From an uncultured Fidelibacterota bacterium (GTDB taxonomy: Bacteria > Marinisomatota > Marinisomatia > Marinisomatales > UBA1611), in the NCBI GenBank assembly GCA_913043185.1, contig CAJWMI010000027.1:1-19787 (forward strand): DNA of 19,787 nt. Direction: 5' to 3'. This document shows, one piece after another, positions 1-6,875 of the stretch (position 1 is the first letter of the stretch; each line of letters starts with the position of its first letter). The position numbers and the translations under genes are program-made. The notes below the pieces were generated by a model. The model saw nothing but the letters and a program-made list of their open reading frames with translations. It was not told where the DNA came from and did no database searches.

Positions 1-1895
1 TTCAAACTAGAGAACAACATATTCGCAGAGAAAAAGCAACATCTAATATATGTACGTCTCAGGTTTTACTCGCGATTATTTCATCAATGTATGCAGTTTA
101 TCACGGTCCGAAAAATATAAAAGCCATCGCAAAAAATATACAAAATCTATCTTCTAAACTTGCAACCTCCTTAAATAATAAAGGGATTAAGATTTTCTAT
201 AATCATTTCTTTGATACGATTAGAATTATTCCCAACAATGATTGGGAGGATAGAGCAAATAAAGAAAAAATTAATTTTAGAAAATTTGAAGATGGCAGTT
301 TAGGGATATCTATTGATGAAACCACAACAGATGAAGATATATTAACAATATGTAATGTATTTAGTTCAAAATTAATTGAGGAAGATAATATATATATTTT
401 ACCTGAAAACCTTAAAAGACAAATCGCTTTCTTAGATCATTCAATATTTAACAAATATCATTCAGAAACAGAAATGCTAAGATATATTCATCGCCTTGAA
501 GCAAAAGACCTCTCATTAAATAATAGTATGATTCCGTTAGGATCTTGTACGATGAAATTAAATTCTACTACAGAGATGATCCCTTTAACTTGGGCTAAAT
601 TTTCTGATATTCATCCGTTCGTACCTTTAGAACAGGCGAAAGGATATACTAGGTTAATTAATGATTTAAGTTCCTGGTTATCAAAATTAACTGGTTTTGA
701 TTCTTGCTCAATGCAGCCAAATTCAGGAGCACAGGGAGAATATGCTGGACTGCTTATAATTAGAGCCTATCATATATATAATGGTAATAGTCACCGCAAT
801 ATTTGTCTCGTACCAGAGTCTGCTCATGGTACAAATCCAGCAAGTGCAATCATGGCAGGGATGAAGGTAGAGATAATCTCATGCGATAGTAATGGAAATA
901 TTAATATACCTGAACTTAGAAAAAAATCTGAGATGTATTCTAATGACCTCTCTGCGATTATGTTAACCTATCCATCAACACATGGAGTGTTTGAAAAAGA
1001 TATAACAGAAGCTTGTAAAATAGTGCATGATAATGGCGGCCAAGTTTATATAGACGGAGCAAATTTAAATGCAATGGTTGGTCTTTGTAAACCTGGTGAT
1101 TTTGGTGGTGATGTTATGCATATTAACCTGCACAAAACTTTTTGCATTCCCCATGGAGGAGGAGGCCCGGGTATGGGACCAATCGTATGCAAAAATCATC
1201 TGGCAGAATTTTTACCATCTCATGTTAGTCTAGAAGAATCTAATGATAAATCTATTAGTGCTGTATCAGCAGCACCTTATGGTAGTAGTAGTATTCTGCT
1301 TATTTCGTGGTCTTATATTGCTATGCTCAATTCTTATGGGCTTGGTATGGCAACTAAAACTGCAATATTAAATGCAAATTACATGGCTAAAAAACTTGAG
1401 TCTCATTATCCTGTTCTATTTAAAGGAGATAATGGTTTTAATGCTCATGAGTTCATCATAGATCTAAGAGAAATAAAAAATCAATATGGTATTAGCGAAG
1501 AAGACATCGCAAAAAGATTAATGGATTATGGCTTTCACGCACCAACTATGTCCTGGCCTGTCAATGGTACGATGATGATAGAACCTACTGAGAGTGAGTC
1601 AAAAGAGGAGCTAGATCGTTTCTGTGAAGCTCTGATTTCTATCAAAAGAGAAATACTAAAAACAGCTAGCGGTGAATATGATCAGAATGATAATCCATTG
1701 AAAAATGCTCCACATACCGCACTTTATATAGCCTCAGATGAGTGGTCTCACGCATATTCACGTAATCATGCAGCATATCCATCTAAACATTTGAGAGACC
1801 ATAAATACTGGCCGCCAGTAGGAAGAATTGATAATGCCTATGGAGATAGAAATCTCGTTTGTACTTGCCCACCTATTGGTGAATATAAAGATTGA
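1..1895 (+). CDS. gcvP: Glycine dehydrogenase (decarboxylating) P protein, 5'-truncated by the window edge
   Basis: This is the PLP-dependent P protein of the glycine cleavage system. It decarboxylates glycine and passes the aminomethyl group to lipoyl-GcvH, leading to 5,10-methylene-tetrahydrofolate. The reading frame is open from base 3, and the residues before the first in-window ATG (base 87) already match the family ([15 protein letters not shown]), so that ATG is internal and the gene begins upstream. About 630 residues are visible of a usual 950 or so, indicating the single-chain form rather than split GcvPA/GcvPB. Visible landmarks are GSCTMKLN near base 540 and the PLP-lysine motif [18 protein letters not shown], with the lysine codon at 1134-1136. 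The C-terminus is intact (ending [12 protein letters not shown]). The stop codon overlaps the next start by one base. Identification is secure from the motifs. Confidence 0.97.
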   Translation, partial: QTREQHIRREKATSNICTSQVLLAIISSMYAVYHGPKNIKAIAKNIQNLSSKLATSLNNKGIKIFYNHFFDTIRIIPNNDWEDRANKEKINFRKFEDGSLGISIDETTTDEDILTICNVFSSKLIEEDNIYILPENLKRQIAFLDHSIFNKYHSETEMLRYIHRLEAKDLSLNNSMIPLGSCTMKLNSTTEMIPLTWAKFSDIHPFVPLEQAKGYTRLINDLSSWLSKLTGFDSCSMQPNSGAQGEYAGLLIIRAYHIYNGNSHRNICLVPESAHGTNPASAIMAGMKVEIISCDSNGNINIPELRKKSEMYSNDLSAIMLTYPSTHGVFEKDITEACKIVHDNGGQVYIDGANLNAMVGLCKPGDFGGDVMHINLHKTFCIPHGGGGPGMGPIVCKNHLAEFLPSHVSLEESNDKSISAVSAAPYGSSSILLISWSYIAMLNSYGLGMATKTAILNANYMAKKLESHYPVLFKGDNGFNAHEFIIDLREIKNQYGISEEDIAKRLMDYGFHAPTMSWPVNGTMMIEPTESESKEELDRFCEALISIKREILKTASGEYDQNDNPLKNAPHTALYIASDEWSHAYSRNHAAYPSKHLRDHKYWPPVGRIDNAYGDRNLVCTCPPIGEYKD

Positions 1896-2677
1896 TGTTT
1901 TGGTTGTTGAAAAACAATATACTACGAATCCTTGATGAGACACAGTCAGAACGATCTCAGCTGAAAAATCACGACCTCTATAATTCTATCAAAACAGAAA
2001 AACATATACATATATTTATGGAAAATCATGTTTTTGCTGTTTGGGATTTTATGTCTATTCTCAAATCATTACAGTTAGAACTGACTTGTGTAACCATCCC
2101 GTGGCAACCAAAAAATAATGGAAATCTATCCAGATTAGTAAATGAAATTGTATTAGAAGAAGAATCTGATATAGATTCTCATGGGCAATATTTAAGCCAC
2201 TTCGAGATGTATTACGATGCGATGAAAGAAGCTGGAGCAAACACAAATTGTGTTGATAGGTTTTTAACAGAGATCGATTCATCAGACTTATTTACAGCTT
2301 TGAAAAATAGCAGGGCTCCTAAGCCTGCTATAGATTTTGTAACAGAAACATTTAAGTTTCTAGATTCAGCAGCAACACACGTAGTTGCTTCTATGTTCAC
2401 GCTAGGAAGGGAGGAAATTATTCCTGATATGTTTAGAAAAATAGTTGGGGAGATAAATAATACATCAAGCGGTAAATTAAAATCATTCATCTATTATTTA
2501 GATAGACATATAGGCCTAGATGAAGATGAACATACACCTGCAGCACTCAAAATGATCAATGAACTTTGTGGTGATAATGAATTAAAGTGGGAAGAGGCAA
2601 TATTGTGTGGAAAATCAGTTATGAAATCACGAATAACATTCTGGAATAACATACTTAACCAAATCAATAATAACTGA
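1895..2677 (+). CDS. DUF3050 family protein, predicted heme-oxygenase-like fold
   Basis: This 260-residue protein of unknown function resembles DUF3050, a family I recall as adopting an all-helical heme-oxygenase-like fold. Recognisable blocks are FMENHVFAVWDFMSILKSLQ (residues 41-60), the acidic-histidine stretch from EEESD to SHFEMYY (88-107), FTLGREEIIPDMF (168-180) and RHIGLDEDEHTP (204-215). H205, D209 and H213 form an H-x3-D-x3-H pattern like the metal-ligand helix of heme-oxygenase-fold diiron enzymes. Together with the E88-E90 cluster and H102 this suggests a metal site, which is inference. I chose the ATG at 1895, which overlaps the gcvP stop as TGATG; the TTG at 1892 would add one residue. 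The overlap implies translational coupling to gcvP. No substrate can be named. It ends 4 bp from the convergent mtaB stop. Confidence 0.8.
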   Translation: MFWLLKNNILRILDETQSERSQLKNHDLYNSIKTEKHIHIFMENHVFAVWDFMSILKSLQLELTCVTIPWQPKNNGNLSRLVNEIVLEEESDIDSHGQYLSHFEMYYDAMKEAGANTNCVDRFLTEIDSSDLFTALKNSRAPKPAIDFVTETFKFLDSAATHVVASMFTLGREEIIPDMFRKIVGEINNTSSGKLKSFIYYLDRHIGLDEDEHTPAALKMINELCGDNELKWEEAILCGKSVMKSRITFWNNILNQINNN

Positions 2678-2681
2678 ATTA

Positions 2682-3980
2682 TTAATATATATGTCCTCTC
2701 ATATATTCCTTTTCTCTATCTAAAATATTTACTTTATGTATTGTGTTAACCAGGGATATATCCCCAGCTACACGCATTTTTATATAATTATCAGTATAGC
2801 CAATCAGATTACCATTTTTTATGCTTTCAAATAACGTATATTTTGCTTTCCCAATAAAACGATCATAAAATAACTTCCTTTTTTTATCAGATAACTCATG
2901 TAATATTTTTGACCGATCCGCTCTTTTCTCTTTAGAGACAATTGGTTTTAATTGTAAAGCTTTAGTTTTAGTTCTCTCAGAATATGTAAAAACATGTAGG
3001 TATGAAATTTCTAGCTGATTAATTAAATCATATGTCTCCATAAAGTCTTTTTCTGTTTCTGTTGGAAAACCAACAATTACATCTACACCAATACATGCTT
3101 CTGGTATCAATGATTTAATTTTTTTTATACGACTTGCAAAATCTGACTTGTTATATCTACGGCCCATAGATCTAAGAATCTTATTTGATCCAGATTGAAG
3201 AGGCACATGAAAATGAGGCATGAATTTCTCTGAGTTAGAACAGAATTTTATTATCTCATCTGAAAGTAAATTTGGCTCTATTGATGAAATACGTATTCTA
3301 TCTATATCGTTGAGCATATCCATTCTCTTAATTAAATCAAAAAATGATTCACTGGATCCAGCGCCAAAGTCGCCTATATTTACTCCAGTTAGTACAATTT
3401 CTTTCGTATCAGTTTGTGCTATTTTTTCTGCAATTTTCATGGTTTTTTCAATTGTTCCGCTTCTACTAATCCCCCTCGCTCTTGGTATTGTACAAAAAGT
3501 ACAGTGATAATCACACCCATCTTGGACCTTTAAAAATGATCGAGTTCTGTCATTATATGAGTAAGATGGATTGAATGTTTTAGTTTCTTTTATGTCACTG
3601 TTCAACATTAATTTCTTATTGGTTCTAAGATCTATCTTGTCTAAATGATCTAATAAATTGAACTTTTCTTCAGCCCCAACAACCATATTTACACCATCCA
3701 ATGTAATTAGTTCATCTGGTTTTAATTGAGCATAACAACCAATCAAGGCAATAAATGAATCGGGATTGATTCGTTTCGTACGTCTGATCAGTTTTTTTGT
3801 CTCCTTATCTGCATTTTCTGTAACAGAACATGTGTTTATAACATAAATATCCGCGAAATCCTTAAACGCAACTTTTTCGTAACCATGATAAATAAAATCA
3901 CGTGAAATGGATGATGTCTCCGAAAAATTCAGTTTACAACCTAGTGTATGAAAGGCAACTCTTTTTGTTGGTGTACTCAT
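2682..3980 (-). CDS. mtaB: tRNA t6A37 methylthiotransferase MtaB
   Basis: This is a radical-SAM methylthiotransferase of the MiaB superfamily. MtaB converts N6-threonylcarbamoyladenosine at tRNA position 37 to its 2-methylthio derivative. At 432 residues it has the family's usual length and three-part layout. The N-terminal UPF0004 domain starts HTLGCKLNFSET, and its cluster cysteines are C15, C51 and C82. The radical-SAM domain carries CDYHCTFC (C156, C160, C163). A C-terminal TRAM-like region covers roughly residues 370-432. The GCKLN opening favours MtaB over MiaB (which typically shows TFGCQMN) and over RimO. The gene is convergent with the DUF3050 gene and divergent from the PAS-UbiA gene, from which 58 bp separate it. 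No clear Shine-Dalgarno precedes its ATG. Confidence 0.93.
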   Translation of the reverse strand: MSTPTKRVAFHTLGCKLNFSETSSISRDFIYHGYEKVAFKDFADIYVINTCSVTENADKETKKLIRRTKRINPDSFIALIGCYAQLKPDELITLDGVNMVVGAEEKFNLLDHLDKIDLRTNKKLMLNSDIKETKTFNPSYSYNDRTRSFLKVQDGCDYHCTFCTIPRARGISRSGTIEKTMKIAEKIAQTDTKEIVLTGVNIGDFGAGSSESFFDLIKRMDMLNDIDRIRISSIEPNLLSDEIIKFCSNSEKFMPHFHVPLQSGSNKILRSMGRRYNKSDFASRIKKIKSLIPEACIGVDVIVGFPTETEKDFMETYDLINQLEISYLHVFTYSERTKTKALQLKPIVSKEKRADRSKILHELSDKKRKLFYDRFIGKAKYTLFESIKNGNLIGYTDNYIKMRVAGDISLVNTIHKVNILDREKEYMRGHIY

Positions 3981-4038
3981 TATATATTAAACATAAATTT
4001 ATCACCTTATTTATTTCAAAAATAATGGATAAATCATA

Positions 4039-5319
4039 ATGAATGATGATATAAAAAGTATTATAACTTGCGATCTTGATGGAAAAATTGAAACTTTCAG
4101 TGAAGGCGCGCAGGAATTATTTGGTTATACCGCAGATGAGATTATTGGCAAAGGGAGGGTGAGTGATTTTAGCGCAGGCGAAATTGTTCTCGGCCATGTT
4201 GTTAACTGGTTGGCAGAATCAGTTGAAAAAGGGAAATGGGAGGGCGACACCGTTTTTTTACATAAAGATGGGCATGAGATTCCATGTAAAATCAAAATAA
4301 CTCCCACAAAAGACAAAAATGGTAATCATATCGGTTATTGCGGCATTACAATGCCGTTAAAAGATAAAACTGCAGAATCAGTTCGACCCCAAATTAGTTT
4401 TACTACTAAAATGTTTTGCTGGATGGTAATTATGCGTCTACCATTTCTTACAGCAACAATCGTACCCATTTTGTTAGGAGCTGCTATCGCTAGCAGATAC
4501 GTATCAATAGATTGGATTTACTTTGCCCTAACCATGCTTGGAGGATTTTTTCTACATATTGGGACTAATACGTCCAATGATTATTTTGATCATACTAGTG
4601 GAACTGATGAAGCAAATTATAACTATATGGTCCCATTTTCAGGTGGAAGCAGAAGTATACAAATGGGACTGATATCAGCAAAAGGAATGCTATATCTTTC
4701 TATTGCTACTTTTGCAATTGGTGGTTTAATCGGCATACCATTAATTAATAAAGCGGGGATCAATATATTATATCTAGGTTTTATTGGGTTTTTATCTGGG
4801 CTCTTCTATACTGCTCCGCCATTTAGATTCGCATCTAGAAAAGGATTGGGGGAGCTCCTGATTGGTTTAAATTTTGGTCCACTAATGGCTGCAGGAAGTT
4901 TTCTTGTTCAAACCAGTGGGGACACTGCAAACCTTAATGATGCAATTTTAGCAGGAATCCCCATTGGCCTGCTTGTTGCTGCTATCGTATATGTTAACCA
5001 ATTCCCAGATCATGATGGAGATAAAGCCACTGGGAAAAATAATCTTGTTGTGGTCTTTGGTCCTGAAAAAGCTAGGGTAGGATATGTATTTCTAGTAATT
5101 GGTGCGTTTATCAGTATCATAGCGCTTGTCATGGCAAAGCCTGAAACATTTCCAATGCTATCTCTAATATCACTTATCACATCATTCTATAGTATTTACA
5201 CCATTAAAACCCTTTACAAACACTATGATAATAGACTTTTACAGCCAGCAAATGCAGGAACTATTGGATTGCATTTCTTAACGGGTGTATTTTTCTGTGC
5301 TGGTATTTGGCTAGGATAA
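4039..5319 (+). CDS. PAS domain fused to a UbiA-family prenyltransferase (MenA-like)
   Basis: This is a 426-residue fusion. Residues 1 to about 110 form a PAS sensor domain, with typical blocks CDLDGKIETFSEGAQELFGY, TADEIIGK and FLHKDGHEIPCKIKITPTKD. Residues from about 120 to the end are a multi-spanning UbiA prenyltransferase. Its two Mg-diphosphate motifs are visible: N177-TSN-D181-YF-D184, and VNQFPDHDGDK with D324, D326 and D328. Between them, PFSGGSRSIQMGLIS resembles MenA-type 1,4-dihydroxy-2-naphthoate prenyltransferases, so a prenyl-quinone step is likely but the aromatic acceptor is not certain. UbiA enzymes are normally about 290-310 residues without a sensor domain, so the PAS extension is odd. 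The frame is continuous across the junction, so this is not a frameshift artefact. A heme-oxygenase-fold CADD homologue follows after 36 bp on the same strand. Confidence 0.9.
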   Translation: MNDDIKSIITCDLDGKIETFSEGAQELFGYTADEIIGKGRVSDFSAGEIVLGHVVNWLAESVEKGKWEGDTVFLHKDGHEIPCKIKITPTKDKNGNHIGYCGITMPLKDKTAESVRPQISFTTKMFCWMVIMRLPFLTATIVPILLGAAIASRYVSIDWIYFALTMLGGFFLHIGTNTSNDYFDHTSGTDEANYNYMVPFSGGSRSIQMGLISAKGMLYLSIATFAIGGLIGIPLINKAGINILYLGFIGFLSGLFYTAPPFRFASRKGLGELLIGLNFGPLMAAGSFLVQTSGDTANLNDAILAGIPIGLLVAAIVYVNQFPDHDGDKATGKNNLVVVFGPEKARVGYVFLVIGAFISIIALVMAKPETFPMLSLISLITSFYSIYTIKTLYKHYDNRLLQPANAGTIGLHFLTGVFFCAGIWLG

Positions 5320-5355
5320 TTTAAATAATCATAACCCCGAGAAACGGAGAAAAAC

Positions 5356-6030
5356 ATGAACAAGACAGAATTTTTAGATAAAGTTGAAAAGAAAATTGAA
5401 AAACATCATCTATTGAATCACTCTTTCTACAAAGCGTGGAATGCCGGAGAACTAGATAGGTCTATTATTCAAGAATATGCGGCCCAATATTTTAAGCATG
5501 TTTCAGCATTCCCAAGATACTTGTCCTCAATACACTCCAACTGTGAAGATATATCCGTTAGACAAGAAATTTTAGATAATCTAATTGATGAAGAACGTGG
5601 TGAAGAAAATCATCCTGAGTTATGGATGCGTTTTGGTGAAGGTATGGGAAACAATAGAGAGTCAATGAAAAATGCATCTGCGATAGAAGAAACAGAAGCA
5701 TTGGTTGACTCCTTCATGAAACTATCAAAAGATGAAAGATACCATATTGGAATGGGTGCTCTATATTGCTACGAGTCAATGGTACCAGAAATTGCTGAAA
5801 ATAAAATTGATGGATTGAAAAAGTTCTATGGTGTAGAGGACAGAGAAGAAACATTAAAATTTTTCAAAGTACACCAGCATGCAGACAAATGGCACAGAGA
5901 GGTTGTAAAAAATCTTCTCGGAAAAATTTGTGACTCTGATGATAAAAAAGAAGAGACCTTAGATGCTATCGATCAAGCGCTGTTATCTTTAAATAACTTT
6001 TTATCAGGAATAGAAAGGGTATACTGTTAA
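5356..6030 (+). CDS. CADD-like heme-oxygenase-fold protein, probable p-aminobenzoate-type synthase
   Basis: This 224-residue protein closely resembles the CADD family (TIGR04305-type 'folate-related'). The Chlamydia trachomatis member makes p-aminobenzoate by consuming its own Tyr27, with Lys152 as amino donor, at a two-metal site. Visible blocks are HSFYKAWNAGEL, QYFKHVSAFPRYLSSIH, LIDEERGEENHPELWMRFGE, YCYESMVPEI and HQHADKWHRE. Aligned by spacing, the metal ligands are E79, H86, E140, H173, D177 and H180. The sacrificial tyrosine corresponds to Y25 (codon 5428-5430) and the lysine to K150 (codon 5803-5805). A CGGAG Shine-Dalgarno lies 6 bp before the ATG. The gene sits 36 bp after the PAS-UbiA gene, so the two are probably co-transcribed. 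TenA/PqqC-like proteins share the fold, but the conserved blocks favour CADD. The chemistry here is inferred from conserved residues. Confidence 0.88.
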   Translation: MNKTEFLDKVEKKIEKHHLLNHSFYKAWNAGELDRSIIQEYAAQYFKHVSAFPRYLSSIHSNCEDISVRQEILDNLIDEERGEENHPELWMRFGEGMGNNRESMKNASAIEETEALVDSFMKLSKDERYHIGMGALYCYESMVPEIAENKIDGLKKFYGVEDREETLKFFKVHQHADKWHREVVKNLLGKICDSDDKKEETLDAIDQALLSLNNFLSGIERVYC

Positions 6031-6041
6031 ATATTAAACTA

Positions 6042-6194
6042 TTATGAGCGTCGGTCTTTACTGGATCGACGTTCATCTGACCTTCTATCATTACCATCTC
6101 TTCTATCATTAGACACACTATCTTGATTTAATCGTCTATCAGCTGATCGTCTATCAGCTGATCGTCTATCGCTATTGGCTCTTTTATCTGTCAT
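6042..6194 (-). CDS. Small Asp-Arg-Arg repeat protein (50 residues)
   Basis: This short reading frame encodes a 50-residue, extremely polar protein with seven D/E-R-R triplets: SDRRSADRRSADRRLNQ, then SNDRRDGNDRRSDERR, ending SSKDRRS. There is no hydrophobic segment or cysteine. An AAGGATAGG stretch 5-13 bases before the ATG is a good Shine-Dalgarno. That signal and the phase-keeping 15-bp DNA repeats support real translation. It lies 72 bp downstream of the TerB-like gene on the same strand and ends 11 bp from the convergent CADD-like gene. I do not recognise a family. Similar DRR/ERR stretches occur as linkers beside PilZ and other signalling domains, and charged disordered peptides can bind nucleic acid. 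No function can be assigned, and it could still be non-coding. Confidence 0.6.
   Translation of the reverse strand: MTDKRANSDRRSADRRSADRRLNQDSVSNDRRDGNDRRSDERRSSKDRRS
6131..6170. repeat. 15-bp tandem repeat inside the DRR gene
   Basis: The unit atcgtctatcagctg occurs twice in full (6131-6145 and 6146-6160), followed by a partial third copy of 10 bp (6161-6170). The period of 15 keeps the reading frame. On the minus strand each unit encodes the five residues S-A-D-R-R, so the DNA repeat and the protein repeat coincide. This suggests the protein grew by in-frame slippage or duplication. Confidence 0.9.
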
Positions 6195-6212
6195 AAATAC
6201 CTATCCTTAGAA

Positions 6213-6246
6213 ATAATAATGCCCAATATATATTGGGCATTATTAT
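6213..6246. terminator. Perfect 34-bp palindrome, probable terminator or attenuator hairpin
   Basis: A perfect palindrome is centred between bases 6229 and 6230, with core gcccaatatatattgggc and A/T extensions (aataat before, attatt after). It lies 20 bp past the TerB-like stop (minus strand) and 18 bp before the ATG of the small DRR gene, just upstream of that gene's Shine-Dalgarno. The flanks are A/T-rich, but no clean uridine run follows on either strand. It could therefore be a weak bidirectional terminator, an attenuator controlling read-through into the DRR gene, or a dimeric-protein operator. Confidence 0.55.
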
Positions 6247-6266
6247 ATATTTTATATAGTATTAAA

Positions 6267-6698
6267 CTAACCTTTAAAGTCAACAAACAGAGTTGATTCT
6301 GTCTTAACTAGGCTAACCTTGTCCTCCATGTCAAGAGCACTACAAGCTTGCTCAATCATTTTCATTTCATTTTCATGAATAAACTGATCTGCTCTAGCAA
6401 TATAGGCAAGATTTTTTATTACCTTATAGCGATCATCATCGGATGTAAACATTTCTTTAACTGCGTCAAGAGAAGAACCATATTGACCAAAACGTGAAGA
6501 TTCATCGCCCAATGCGATAAATTTATCAATTACTTCTTTTTCAACCTGGTGATATTCATCATCTCCCATATCAGGAAGCATAACTTTTACATTCCCACGC
6601 ATTGCTTCTTTTTCAGACTCATCAACTTCACCATCTGCTAAGAAAGAAACGCAAACAAATGCATATACTAAGTCGTGACTATTTGTCCAATCTGACAT
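6267..6698 (-). CDS. TerB-like family protein
   Basis: This 143-residue soluble helical protein resembles TerB/DjlA-N-type domains, once named for tellurite resistance and usually linked to stress or envelope functions. The two halves each carry the family's acidic signature: FLADGEVDESEKEAM (residues about 19-33) and IARADQFIHENEMKMIEQAC (about 101-120). In TerB structures this kind of motif contributes to a metal-binding acidic patch. There is no signal peptide or membrane segment, so it is cytoplasmic. ACGAGG lies 7 bp before the ATG as Shine-Dalgarno. A roughly 90-base structured leader and a plausible promoter precede it. No other ter genes are visible, so a role in tellurite resistance is not supported. 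The small DRR gene follows on the same strand. Confidence 0.7.
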   Translation of the reverse strand: MSDWTNSHDLVYAFVCVSFLADGEVDESEKEAMRGNVKVMLPDMGDDEYHQVEKEVIDKFIALGDESSRFGQYGSSLDAVKEMFTSDDDRYKVIKNLAYIARADQFIHENEMKMIEQACSALDMEDKVSLVKTESTLFVDFKG

Positions 6699-6729
6699 AA
6701 TTACCTCGTTAGAATTAATTTATATTAAT

Positions 6730-6772
6730 GGTTCGCAATTACTTCCACTATCTCTGCCAGAGCCTGCGAACC
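6730..6772 (-). promoter_or_regulatory. Stem-loop in the predicted 5' leader of the TerB-like gene
   Basis: An 8-bp perfect stem pairs ggttcgca (6730-6737) with tgcgaacc (6765-6772). The enclosed 27 bases contain a second short hairpin, ctct-gcc-agag. This is a G+C-rich island in otherwise A/T-rich intergenic DNA. It lies 31 bases before the TerB-like ATG and downstream of the predicted promoter. An ATTAAT-ATAA-ATTAAT inverted repeat follows closer to the start codon. It could be a cis-acting leader structure or a protein-binding site. I do not recognise a known riboswitch class. Confidence 0.4.
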
Positions 6773-6796
6773 TGTAAACCCGACTGAGCGACAACA

Positions 6797-6825
6797 AAGT
6801 TATCATCTGTTAGTGTGAAGGTCAA
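6797..6825 (-). promoter_or_regulatory. Candidate sigma-70-type promoter for the TerB-like gene
   Basis: On the minus strand TTGACC (6825-6820) and TAACTT (6802-6797) are separated by exactly 17 bases. The -35 box matches five of six consensus bases and the -10 box four of six. This placement predicts a start near 6790 and a leader of about 90 bases that contains the stem-loop at 6730-6772. The call rests on consensus matching only. Confidence 0.4.
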
Positions 6826-6875
6826 CTAAAAGTCAATAAATACATTATTCTCATTTTTTAGCTTTATTGGGTTAT

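Noticed and set aside
1892..1894. TTG as start codon for the DUF3050 gene
   Set aside because: An ATG directly follows and overlaps the gcvP stop by one base, a common coupled-start arrangement.
3220..3507. Plus-strand open frame antisense to mtaB
   Set aside because: It lies wholly inside a well-supported gene and its protein shows no family features. Similar antisense frames inside the symporter (10875-11204, 11658-12026), pepC (13031-13384) and lipase (17384-17632) are rejected for the same reason.
6131..6170. CRISPR-like or mobile-element repeat
   Set aside because: The copies are directly adjacent with no spacers, and they fit an in-frame protein repeat.
6267..6698. Tellurite-resistance operon
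   Set aside because: Only a TerB-like domain is present, with no terC, terD, terZ or related genes nearby.
6730..6772. Possible tRNA because of the ggttcgca stretch resembling a T-loop
   Set aside because: No acceptor stem, anticodon arm or 3' end can be drawn around it, and the stretch forms a different 8-bp stem.
6728..6787. A 19-codon plus-strand reading frame starting MVRNYFHY in the intergenic region
   Set aside because: There is no Shine-Dalgarno, it is very short, and it lies across the leader stem-loop; better explained as structured non-coding DNA.
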